A DNA stretch of 64,000 nucleotides from Anastrepha obliqua. Lineage: Eukaryota > Arthropoda > Insecta > Diptera > Tephritidae. Below, in pieces: positions 55,201-64,000 of this stretch. The stretch is from positions 41,080,044 to 41,144,043 of the forward strand of contig NC_072897.1 in NCBI RefSeq assembly GCF_027943255.1. The letters are read 5' to 3'. The stretch's first letter is position 1, and each line of letters starts with the position of its first letter. The notes beneath the pieces were generated by a model, which saw only the letters and a list, made by a program, of their open reading frames with translations, ran no database searches and was not told where the DNA came from. The position numbers and the translations under genes are program-made.

Positions 55201-55800
55201 TGTTAATGCAATGAGAAGGAGCAAATGTTAAATGAGCTTTTTTCGAGTACTAATTTGTAGATTCATACTAAGGTAATTTCAAATTCAACTTTCCTCACTA
55301 GTGGGAAATTGCAGATATTTACCACGCGAGTGACGCGAGTGGAGGGTTTCTATATTTACTTACCACGCTAGGACAGGAATTCAGATCTTTTCTGCGTTTA
55401 CCAAACTACTGAGGAATTTCATAAGATTTTTCGGCATACTACTATGGAAATCGACTTATTTCATGCCCACAGCGAAGCGAGTAAATTTGCGATTAAGAAG
55501 GCATTTCATTTGTGGTGCAGAAGCTAAAGTCGGCGGAATTATTCGTTTTGTTTTTTGGCACGTATTTAATTCAGGTTCAAGTCCTGAAGACATATTTTTT
55601 TTTCTTGCACATTTTTTTTTTACAATTCAAGCCAGGAAAGTTTGGTAAAATTTTTGAGTTTATTTTAATTAAAATTTCTTTAAAATACTGTTTTTTTTTG
55701 TATTTCATAAAGGGAAATTTCTTTTCGGTATAAAATAGTTCATACTGGATATGACCTGATTTTTATATAAATCAATCAAAACAGAAAATAAGTACATACA
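55201..55800. other. Gene-free flank of the LTR element
   Basis: Non-coding. CAGGTTCAAGTCCTG at 55573-55587 is a B-box-like word that recurs on the other side of the LTR element at 60713-60727; the downstream T-rich stretches are also similar, so both may be parts of one repeat family. No other structure seen. Confidence 0.4.
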
Positions 55801-55804
55801 TACA

Positions 55805-56003
55805 TGTAGGAGAGTAGGCAGAGACGAGTTCGCCTTAAGTTGTCGGTGAGTTAAGTCGTATTTTCGTGTGCGCGCTTTTGCTAATATAAAGTCGTTCTTT
55901 TCAGTTGCCCAAACAGACGTGCCGTACTAAACTTCATCTTTTTAATCACCATCTTTTTAATTATATTTCAACTACTGTATAAAGAACTAAATATGTATCT
56001 TAC
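55805..56003 (+). repeat. 5' LTR (199 bp)
   Basis: TGTAGGAGAGTAGG to ATGTATCTTACA. It matches 60264-60462 except G/A in GTTAAGTCG and G/A in AATATGTATC. It carries a TATAAA-like AATATAAAG near 55886, a plausible promoter region. Preceded by the TACA duplication. Confidence 0.95.
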
Positions 56004-56004
56004 A

Positions 56005-56018
56005 TTTGGGGGCTCAAC
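56005..56018 (+). other. Primer-binding-site-like sequence
   Basis: TTGGGGGCTCAACC starts one or two bases after the LTR. TGGGGGCTC is the beginning of the site used with tRNA-Pro by many retroelements; the remainder differs. The tRNA identity is a guess. Confidence 0.5.
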
Positions 56019-56237
56019 CGTCGCGAATAAAAGTTGATAAAATTTGGTTAATAAGTTGAAAAAACCAATTCGGAAAATCTAATACCGTGCAGTTTTAATT
56101 TTTATTAAAGTCGACCTAATTGTGTTTTAAAGTTGAACAAACACTTTAAGAGAAGGTTAAGTTGAAGTTGCTTAAAATCATAAAAGTTGCTAAAAGTAGA
56201 ATATATATTTTGATATAAAACATAAACGGTAAAATTT

Positions 56238-59200
56238 ATGTCTATGCAAAAAGGCGAATCCAATTTGCAAGTGACAAAACCAACAAGCCGAGAGCAGAGC
56301 GCAATAGCAAGGGCAAAAAGGTCAGCAACAGAAGAGATCGATTTACTGCAAGAAAATATAAAAGAGAAGTTTGAAGTCGACGACGAAGTTTTTCTCGACG
56401 CTACCAACGACGAAACATCAGAAAATAAAATAAAAGCAGAAATGACTGAAATTGGCGACCTAATAAAACTTCTAACGTTGAAGTTTCAGAAGGAAGAAGA
56501 GCAGCAAAAAACAAAGCAAGCAGCAATTTCAACAGAAAATGTTGATAGTGTAATCGGAGATTTCGATGGTCAATCACCGGAGCGTGTGGAGAGCTGGTTC
56601 GAGAATTTTGAGAAATGTGCAGCAGCTCTGAAATGGAGCGATAATCAAAAATATGTTTTCGCTCGCAAAAAGATGACAAAGACGGCTAAACTGTTCGTGG
56701 ATTCAATTTGTGTTTTTGATTATGATACTCTTAGAAAAGAAGTTGAACGAGAATTTCGCCGTGACTTTGTAAGTGCCGACATACACAAACAATTGCAGGA
56801 GAGACGCAAAAAGAGTACAGAAAGTATGCATGAGTATATGTTACACATGCGACGGTTAGGAACGTTCGGCAAAGTAGATGACCCTTCGATCATTAGGTAC
56901 ATTATTGATGGAATAAATGAAAAAGCAGAGAACAAAACTTTTTTACATGCTGCCAAGAACTTTGACGACTTGAAAGCAATGCTTGAAGCTTATGAAAAAC
57001 AAATAGAAACGAAAAGAGAAGCAAAAGCAAATAATGGTAGAAATTCTAGTGACAGGGAAAGTAATAAAAACAAAAAGAGCAAACGAGAACATTGTTATAA
57101 TTGCGGGTCTACTGACCATAAAAGAAGCGAATGCAAAGAGCAAACTAAATGTTTTGGGTGTAATAAAACGGGACACATATCCAAAAATTGCCCATCAAGT
57201 ACGCAAAAAAATAATGACGTAAACTTGGTCCATACAGTTGAGCAGCAGCAAAACATGCAAAAGACTGTACAGATTAACAACATAAAAGTTCGTTGCCTAA
57301 TCGACAGCGGTGCAGAAATTTCTATAATTGAGCAAACGGTTGCAAAAAAATTAAATTGTTCTCTAAAGAAATGTAGTGACAGTCTTTCGGGTTATGGCAA
57401 TAAAAAGGTGATTGCTATCGGCAGGTGTGAAGCGAATATTACTGTTGATAATCTTGTTTGTGCGCATAGCTTCTTGGTCGTACCAGACAATTTGTCTAAG
57501 TATGAGGTCATCTTAGGTTTTGATTTTATCGGAAAATGCGAATACATTTATGATAGAAGTGGTTATAAATTTACAAAATTTCTTTCCGAAAATGAAAATT
57601 GGATTCACAATATTTCGATTGAAAATAAAGAGTTAGAAATGCCAAAAATATACAAAAATCAAATAGAAAATATTGTTAAAGAGTATTCACCTAAAACCGA
57701 AGTGACAAGCCCAATGAATATGAAAATTGTGTTGGCAGAAGATAAAGTTATTCGACATTTACCGAAGAGACTACCATTGCCAGAACAGAAAGTTGTAAGC
57801 GAGCAAGTTGAAGACTGGCTGCAAAAGAAAATAATACGTCCGTCGAGTTCCGAATATTGTAGTCGAGTTGTGATAGTCGATAAAACAGATGGTAAAAAAC
57901 GTTTGTGTGTAGACTTCCGAGACTTAAATAAAATAGTGCAAAAAGATCGTTTCCCAGTTCCACTCATGGAAGAGGTCATAGAAGCGTTAGAAGGCGCAAG
58001 CATATTTACAACTTTGGACCTTGAAAATGCATTTTTTCATGTACCAATAGAAGAGAGTTCGAAGAAGTACACCGCTTTTGTTACCCGCGATGGTATTTAT
58101 GAATTCAACAGAGCACCGTTTGGGTTCTGTAATTCACCGGCTATGTTTTTACGTTTCGTCAACCACATCTTTCGTAATTTGATCAGAGAAAATGTTATGC
58201 AGATGTACATGGATGACGTTATAGTGCCCTCGAAGAATGAAGAAGAAGGTATAGAGAAGTTGAAGAAAGTATTAAGTTTGGCTGAACAGTATGGTCTCCA
58301 TATTAAATGGCAAAAATGCAAGTTTTTAAAGCACGATGTAGTTTATTTGGGATTATTAATAAAAAACGGATGTGTTTCACCTGATGCAGAGAAATGTCTT
58401 GCCATACGAAAGTTCCCAGTGCCTAAAAACGTGAAACAGCTGCAACAAATGTTAGGACTATTTGGATACTTTAGGAAATTTGTTGAAAATTATGCTGTAA
58501 TCACCAAACCACTCACAGACCTATTGAAGAAGGAGGCCAAATTCGTAGTGGGCACCGCAGAAATGACAGCCATTGAAAAAGTAAAAGACATACTAGCTAG
58601 TCAACCAGTTTTGCGTATCTTTTGCCCGTCAGCACCAACGGAGCTTCATACCGATGCGTCGAAGGATGGTCTTGGAGGAATTCTTTTGCAATTATTCGAT
58701 GAAAAGCTGCATCCTATATACTATTGGAGTAGAAAAAATACTGCTGAAGAAAGTAAGTTACATACCTTCTACCTTGAAATAAAAGCTGCATATTATGCTG
58801 TACAGAAATTCCGCCACTATCTTCTGGGACGAGAGTTTAAACTAGTCACAGATTGCCAAGCGTTCAAGAGCACTACTATTAAAAAAGAGTTACCACCCGC
58901 CGTAACACGTTGGATACTATATCTTGAAGATTATAAATATGTTATAGAGCACCGTAAAGGAACTTTGATGAAGCACGTGGATGCTTTGAGTAGAGCACCA
59001 GCGAGTGTTTTAATGATTGACGAAATAAGTGCTAGACTACGCCTAGCCCAAACAAGCGATGAACACTTTAAAGCCGTGAAGCAAATTTTACAAACGCAAG
59101 ATTATGAAGATTACGTTGTTAAAAATGGTATTTTGTTCAAAAGTCAAAATGGTTTACTACTGCTTGCTGTACCACGTTTAATGGAGCAACAAATTATTAG

Positions 59201-60275
59201 AGAAGAGCACGAAAAAGGGCACTTTGCGGTTGATAAAACAGTTAATGCGGTTCAACAAAGGTATTTTATACCACATTTACGCCAAAAAGTTGAAAAATAT
59301 ATTAAAAATTGTATCAAATGCATTTTATTCAACAAGAAGCTTGGGAAACAAGAAGGGGAAATGCATATCATTGATAAGGGAGATGCGCCACTGCTGACAA
59401 TCCACATCGATCACCTTGGACCTTTAGATGCAACAGCAAAATTGTACAAGCATATTTTAATCGTTGTTCATGGATTTAGCAAATTTACTTGGTTGTACCC
59501 TACAAAAACAACATCTGCAGAGGAGGTAATCAGAAAAATGTCGGAATGGGCTAACATATTTGGAGCACCGCATCGCATTATCAGTGATAAGGGGTCAGCA
59601 TTTACATCGACGGCGTTTAAGGACTGGTGTCAGACAGAAAAAGTAGAACACGTCCTGACAACAACGGGTGTGCCGAGAGGCAATGGCCAAGTCGAACGAT
59701 TGAACCGAGTTGTTATAAATGTTATTTCGAAGTTGTCAGCAGATCGTACAGAAGCCTGGTATAAATACGTTGGCAAAGTGCAAAGAGTCATCAATAGTAC
59801 CATCAATAAATCAACGAAATACACACCATTTGAAATAATGTTTGGTGTGAAAATGAAAACGCCAATGGATGTCAACATAAATAATATGGTGGAAAGTGAA
59901 ACAGCCGATATTTTAATATCTAATCGTGACAGTATGAGAGAAAATGTAAGAAGACAAATCGTATACGCTCAGAAAGAATACAAAGAAAACTTTGACAGAC
60001 GTCGTAAATGCAAAAAAATCTACAAATTGGGAGATTTAGTGGCTATCAAACGGTCACAATTTGTCGCAGGGAAAAAGTTGGCCAACGAGTACCTGGGCCC
60101 TTATGCGGTGATCAGGGTCAAACGAAACGATAGGTACGATGTAAAGAAGGCAGCAGACTTTGAAGGCCCCAATGCAACATCAACGAGTTGTGACTATATG
60201 AAGCCGTGGAAACGGGATGAATCCGATCTATCCGAGACGGATGATATTGTCGAATGGCCGAATGTAGGAGAGTAG
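56238..60275 (+). CDS. gag-pol: Gag-Pol polyprotein, single 1345-residue ORF
   Basis: ATG at 56238. Capsid-like Gag (~110-265, with VESWFENFEKCAAALKWSDN); two CCHC knuckles at ~287-319 (CYNCGSTDHKRSEC, CFGCNKTGHISKNC); protease LIDSGAEISI near 354; RT with LDLENAFFHV and catalytic YMDD at about 656-659; RNase H with TDASKDGLGG near 805; HHCC integrase domain (HEKGHFAVDK...CIKCILF) near 995; DDE core (IHIDHLGPL, IISDKGSAF, GNGQVERLNR); GPY/F module LGPYAVIRVKRN. Gag and Pol share one frame, so no frameshift is needed. The TAG stop (60273-60275) lies 12 bases inside the 3' LTR. Confidence 0.95.
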   Translation: MSMQKGESNLQVTKPTSREQSAIARAKRSATEEIDLLQENIKEKFEVDDEVFLDATNDETSENKIKAEMTEIGDLIKLLTLKFQKEEEQQKTKQAAISTENVDSVIGDFDGQSPERVESWFENFEKCAAALKWSDNQKYVFARKKMTKTAKLFVDSICVFDYDTLRKEVEREFRRDFVSADIHKQLQERRKKSTESMHEYMLHMRRLGTFGKVDDPSIIRYIIDGINEKAENKTFLHAAKNFDDLKAMLEAYEKQIETKREAKANNGRNSSDRESNKNKKSKREHCYNCGSTDHKRSECKEQTKCFGCNKTGHISKNCPSSTQKNNDVNLVHTVEQQQNMQKTVQINNIKVRCLIDSGAEISIIEQTVAKKLNCSLKKCSDSLSGYGNKKVIAIGRCEANITVDNLVCAHSFLVVPDNLSKYEVILGFDFIGKCEYIYDRSGYKFTKFLSENENWIHNISIENKELEMPKIYKNQIENIVKEYSPKTEVTSPMNMKIVLAEDKVIRHLPKRLPLPEQKVVSEQVEDWLQKKIIRPSSSEYCSRVVIVDKTDGKKRLCVDFRDLNKIVQKDRFPVPLMEEVIEALEGASIFTTLDLENAFFHVPIEESSKKYTAFVTRDGIYEFNRAPFGFCNSPAMFLRFVNHIFRNLIRENVMQMYMDDVIVPSKNEEEGIEKLKKVLSLAEQYGLHIKWQKCKFLKHDVVYLGLLIKNGCVSPDAEKCLAIRKFPVPKNVKQLQQMLGLFGYFRKFVENYAVITKPLTDLLKKEAKFVVGTAEMTAIEKVKDILASQPVLRIFCPSAPTELHTDASKDGLGGILLQLFDEKLHPIYYWSRKNTAEESKLHTFYLEIKAAYYAVQKFRHYLLGREFKLVTDCQAFKSTTIKKELPPAVTRWILYLEDYKYVIEHRKGTLMKHVDALSRAPASVLMIDEISARLRLAQTSDEHFKAVKQILQTQDYEDYVVKNGILFKSQNGLLLLAVPRLMEQQIIREEHEKGHFAVDKTVNAVQQRYFIPHLRQKVEKYIKNCIKCILFNKKLGKQEGEMHIIDKGDAPLLTIHIDHLGPLDATAKLYKHILIVVHGFSKFTWLYPTKTTSAEEVIRKMSEWANIFGAPHRIISDKGSAFTSTAFKDWCQTEKVEHVLTTTGVPRGNGQVERLNRVVINVISKLSADRTEAWYKYVGKVQRVINSTINKSTKYTPFEIMFGVKMKTPMDVNINNMVESETADILISNRDSMRENVRRQIVYAQKEYKENFDRRRKCKKIYKLGDLVAIKRSQFVAGKKLANEYLGPYAVIRVKRNDRYDVKKAADFEGPNATSTSCDYMKPWKRDESDLSETDDIVEWPNVGE

Positions 60276-60462
60276 GCAGAGACGAGTTCGCCTTAAGTTG
60301 TCGGTGAGTTAAATCGTATTTTCGTGTGCGCGCTTTTGCTAATATAAAGTCGTTCTTTTCAGTTGCCCAAACAGACGTGCCGTACTAAACTTCATCTTTT
60401 TAATCACCATCTTTTTAATTATATTTCAACTACTGTATAAAGAACTAAATATATATCTTACA
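60264..60462 (+). repeat. 3' LTR (199 bp)
   Basis: Starts TGTAGGAGAGTAGG, of which the first 12 bases also code for the last codons and stop of the polyprotein. Ends ATATATCTTACA, followed by the TACA duplication. The bases just upstream (TCGAATGGCCGAA) are not a purine tract. Confidence 0.95.
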
Positions 60463-60466
60463 TACA

Positions 60467-61643
60467 TATGTCTTTAATCTCTTTCATCAAATCCAAATTA
60501 TATTGATGAGAAAATATCATTCTAATATCCGTCCAGAAAGCCAAACGCGCATACACACATACATATGCATATAATTGAGCATACAAACAAATATGTGCAT
60601 ATAAAACGGCGAATCGAATAAATGAGTGATTTAGAAAATTTCATTAGTAATTATAGTTTAGCGCAATCGTGAAAGACGTGTCGTATATGCAGTACATCGT
60701 CCCATATTTGGCTCAGGTTCAAGTCCTGTACACACTTTTCTTTGTTCGATATTTTTATTTAATTTTTGGTATTTGGTTTAATTAGAATTGATTCAAAATA
60801 GTGTATTAAGGTTTTTCTAATACCTGTTATTTAGAAATTTATTTTCTATATAACATTATTCATACTTCTTTTGAATTGATTTATATGTAAAACAGCCATA
60901 AAGGCAATCATATGAATATGCATTCCTATATTTAATCTCTTTAGTCAAATCTGAACTACTTATGTACATACACATATTGATGAGAAAATGTTCTAATATC
61001 CATGGATGCATCGACCCGATTTACACGAGGAGACATCTGGAAGGGAGACACTGGAAATTCTCTTTTCATGTCTCATTCGCGGCCACACGGGCAAAATTGT
61101 TTTCGGCAACATTTTGACATTTAATGCTTTATCATCGTCTGGTTCGGATGTATTCTCGCACGCGCTTGCATGTAAAGCAGACAGTGTTCGACAACAGTAT
61201 TTAAATATATTTATAAATTGTTGTACTTGAATAAAAAAAATTAAATTAAAAATACTTCATACATAAATAATTAACTAAAAATTAACTTGAGTATCTAGAA
61301 ATGCGGGGAAAATTAGAATTCAACATAAACATGCTTTAAGATTGGAAATACGAATAAGAAGAGCAAAGCGTGTCGCCAGTACAGGAGACAAATTCCCTTC
61401 TCTCTTCCGCGGCCGTCCTTCACCCCCGAACAAAATGTTTCCCTTCCAGATGTCTCCTATAATAATCCGATAATAATGAATGTAAATGGGCACATCCAGA
61501 AAGCCAAACGCGCATACACGCATATGTATATAAATGTATATAAATACATATATACAAGCCTTCAACGAACGCAAAATGTATGCATATAAAAAACAACAAC
61601 TGCGACCGCCTTCTTTTCCGTCAGTGAAAAGATGGTATATGTA
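60467..61643. other. Repeat-rich non-coding stretch
   Basis: Contains CATACA/TATG simple sequence and degenerate duplications: TTGATGAGAAAAT...TCTAATATCC near 60505 and 60977; TCCAGAAAGCCAAACGCGCA near 60530 and 61495. An 18-bp inverted repeat GGAGACATCTGGAAGGGA lies at 61029-61046 with its complement at 61440-61457. No gene. Confidence 0.5.
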
Positions 61644-62063
61644 TCCCCTATGAGCAAAAAGAACCGGGAAGGTGATGTTGACTCTTTGACTCGATTGCCA
61701 AGGCATAGTCCACCATGAGTACCTTCCATCGGGCCAGACAGTCAATAAAGAATATTAATTATCCGTTTTGAAGCCTTTGAGAGATGCTGTATGTTGCAAA
61801 CCGCCGGAAATGTGAGCAAACAATTCTTGGATTTTGCGTGATGATAACGCGCCATCGCACCGATCAAAGAGATCAAAGAGAATACGACGAAGGAGCTGAA
61901 GGCCATGTCGGCCTGCCGGGGGTGTTTGGAGGACTGAGTTAAACGTTGGCACATGTGTGTTGCTTCAGACGGGTCATATTTTGAAGGAGATAAAATAAAT
62001 TTGCCTGAAATTCAACTCTGTTATGTTTTATTTAAATATTCCCGGAACTTTTTGATCACAGGG
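61644..62063 (+). mobile_element. mariner deletion derivative (420 bp)
   Basis: Ends resemble each other in inverse (left CCCTATGAGCAAAAAGAACC; right, read inward, CCCTGTGATCAAAAAGTTCC) with TA at both flanks (61642-61643, 62064-62065). Inside, a transposase middle (GIVHHEYLPSGQTVNKEYYL, SWILRDDNAPSHRS with the second catalytic Asp) jumps to the C-terminus (TKELKAMSAC, VKRWHMCVASDGSYFEGD) with stops. Too damaged to code; could be mobilised in trans only if the termini still work. Confidence 0.75.
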
Positions 62064-62065
62064 TA

Positions 62066-63060
62066 CATATATGCGGCTTTGCGGACAGAAATGTGTGATT
62101 CGCTGGAATTGTTCAAGGAATCTAAGTCGCATTAACTCGCGACTGTCGAACAGTTAGAAGACATATTTACATACATATAAGGGTGCATACATACATACGG
62201 AGCCGCGGCCACTCGACATGACACAAATTCAAGATTTATCAAATATTGGCAAATAATTCCACGCGAAATATTCCAATATTGACTATTTTCGAATGGTCGC
62301 GAAAATTGGCATATGGGCGGCTCGTTTCATGAATGAAATTGAAATATGAGCTCGAACTTATGAATGAACTTTTTTTTTGTTCTAAATTGTTCAGCGCCGT
62401 AGTCGCAAGGCTTAGATTTTAGCTTTGGGCGACATGCGCATGTGATTTATGTGTTTTTGTTGTGTTCTAGAACATTTTAGAATGTGTGGTGGCAAAGCGG
62501 CCATCGCGTTGCGGTTGCTGTGGCTTTGCGTCTATCAAAGTATTGTGTTTTTGTAAGTACAATATTAGGAGTATCGACTGGAGAAGGACAAAAGTACACG
62601 GAAGCAAGAAGGGAGCGCTGTGCTCGCGCATATATGTATGCATGAATGTATGAACGTGCATGGATGTAGTAACATATGAATACAATTATTTTGTAGGAAG
62701 TTTAGCAGGCAAGTAGATATATATGGATGTATATATGCTAGGACATAAAGTGGGTATATATACATACATAGAGCAGAATTGTTTTTGCACTTGTTAGGAA
62801 GAAACTCGTTCGCTAGTGCGTATGTGTATTTGATTTCCTGTAAGAATGTGATGTGCTGTGACATGTGTACATACATAAGCCAAGGTTATTTGGGCATACA
62901 TTCATATGTACATATGTATGAAAATAAGGTGATGTTCTTTCGCTTGTGCATTATTGTTTTTCATATACAAATGTATGTACATACATACATATGTATGTAA
63001 ACGCTGTCGAATACATAAACAATAAATTGATATACAATATAAAATAAGTGTTGATTTATC
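62066..63060. other. Simple-repeat-rich spacer
   Basis: Interspersed TATG/CATA tetranucleotide-type sequence, densest at 62620-63000 (e.g. GTACATACATACATATGTAT). The small ORFs here are composition artefacts. No gene recognised. Confidence 0.55.
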
Positions 63061-63741
63061 TTAAGGGGGTATTCTAGTCTAGAAATTTGAAAAAATCGAA
63101 AAAATTTTTTTTTCAAAATTTGATAGTTTAACTATTCAAAAATATCTCCCTAAAAGGATTTTTCAAAATTCGAATTATTTTCGAAGCTACAACTATTTTA
63201 GTGACGCGACAGCTTGACTGGTTTGAGCGGACGCCGAACTTCAAAAGTGTTTTTCTCGAAACTACTTCGTTCGATACGGTCGGCACGATATCTCAAGTTC
63301 TAATCAACCGATTTGCTTGAAAGTTGTCATGAATATTCCTTAAATATATCTCTATCGTATGAAGCTCGAAAAAACTGGAAATTTCAATTTTTTAATATGT
63401 GTAAACAATTCGAGAAAGCTTAAAAATAAGAGAAAAATCGACTTCAATTTTTTGAGTAGCCGCCATTTTATGGAAAAAAATTTTTTTCCGTTTTTTCTGG
63501 TTCATACGATAATGACATTCATATTAATTAAGAATTTGTATTTTTTTTTTCAGATGACCACTTCAAGGACGCATAACTCCATGAAAATTCATTTTTTTTT
63601 TTCAAATTTATTTTGTGTGCTCCTAATATATGAATAAATAAATGATAAAAAAATGTATCGTAAAAATATCAATAGGTTTTTTTTTATTCATCGTCAAAAA
63701 ATGCTCGAAATTCGGGCCTATAGACTAGAATACCCCCTTAA
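63061..63741. mobile_element. TTAA-flanked MITE (681 bp with target sites)
   Basis: TTAA at 63061-63064 and 63738-63741 bracket 17-bp perfect inverted repeats GGGGGTATTCTAGTCTA (63065-63081, and complement at 63721-63737). The interior is AT-rich and non-coding. TTAA duplication with short G/C-ended termini is the piggyBac-superfamily pattern; non-autonomous. Confidence 0.85.
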
Positions 63742-64000
63742 ACTGTTTTTTTTCTGAATGCAAATACCTCCTATTGACATGTACACACATATTATGTATA
63801 TTGTCATATACCATCATTTATGTATATTACATATAGAGTATACGTTCATTTATGAATGTATGTAATGAAAAACTTCATGAATTACTTTCAGAATTTATTA
63901 AAACTTATTCGCGTCGCGCGCATACATATCTACGTAGACATCACAAACCTTTTGTTCACAACGCAGGCGCAGAAATAAACGCTCTGCAGAGAACGTTAAA
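63742..64000. other. Non-coding, simple repeats
   Basis: TATGTA/ACATAT-rich to about 63870, then mixed sequence with GTCGCGCGCATACATA near 63914. Nothing else recognised before the window ends. Confidence 0.4.

Larger units (their letters stand above)
55805..60462 (+). mobile_element. Complete Ty3/gypsy LTR retrotransposon (4658 bp)
   Basis: Two 199-bp LTRs differing at two positions, 4-bp target duplications TACA (55801-55804, 60463-60466), a primer-binding-site-like sequence just inside the 5' LTR, and one uninterrupted gag-pol ORF. No env. Everything needed for an autonomous copy is visible except a clear polypurine tract before the 3' LTR. The ORF stop codon lies inside the 3' LTR. About 1% LTR divergence implies a recent insertion. 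Confidence 0.95.

Noticed and set aside
61320..61745. 141-residue minus ORF
   Set aside because: Composition reflects TATG simple repeats and no domain is recognisable; part overlaps the mariner relic.
62467..63000. Small His/Tyr-rich ORFs
   Set aside because: They are produced by CATA/TATG tetranucleotide-rich sequence.

Overview
This is a eukaryotic, almost certainly dipteran, accessory region made of transposable elements (TEs) and their wreckage. I see no convincing single-copy host gene. Dipteran origin is inferred from the element mix: 412/mdg1-type and other Ty3/gypsy retrotransposons, I-, Jockey-, LOA- and RTE-type LINEs, BEL/Pao, Mos1-like mariner and many DD41D (rosa-type) mariners, plus dense TATG/CATACA simple repeats and AT-rich spacers. 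Abundant rosa-type elements and one SINE type would suit a tephritid fruit fly, but that is inference.

Layout. 1-4447: 3' part of a 412/mdg1-like LTR element (gag end, pol, polypurine tract, 3' LTR). 4451-5857: a ~127-bp tandem repeat with ~375-bp higher-order period, then ~820 bp of GTTAT/GTTGT satellite. 6450-14470: internally deleted mariners, an errantivirus-like env remnant, and I-clade LINE remnants in both orientations with DD41D mariners nested in them. 14661-18312: a minus-strand pseudogene of a FEN/XPG-like nuclease family with a Cys-rich tail, split by an intact Mos1-like mariner (16936-18174). 18901-20960: decayed Jockey-group LINE. 22560-27063: SINE, BEL/Pao and LINE fragments, DD41D and mariner copies. 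27064-43450: at least four copies of LOA-type LINEs (ORF1 DUF4780-like; ORF2 endonuclease, RT, RNase H), most deleted or rearranged, with SINEs, an RTE fragment and DD41D pieces. 43830-48820: nearly intact Jockey-clade LINE with a UAAUG ORF1/ORF2 junction and triplicated 3' end. 48900-55200: SINEs, a possible Helitron-type endonuclease remnant, DD41D, RTE and another LINE. 55805-60462: complete young Ty3/gypsy element with 199-bp LTRs, TACA target duplications and one intact 1345-codon ORF. 60463-64000: simple repeats, a 420-bp mariner deletion derivative, and a TTAA-flanked MITE.

Potentially active on sequence alone: the 55805-60462 LTR element, the Jockey-clade LINE and the Mos1-like mariner. 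The rest is broken by stops, frameshifts, deletions or nesting. The pattern fits pericentromeric heterochromatin or a TE-trap (possibly piRNA-producing) locus. Boundaries given as approximate were judged by eye.
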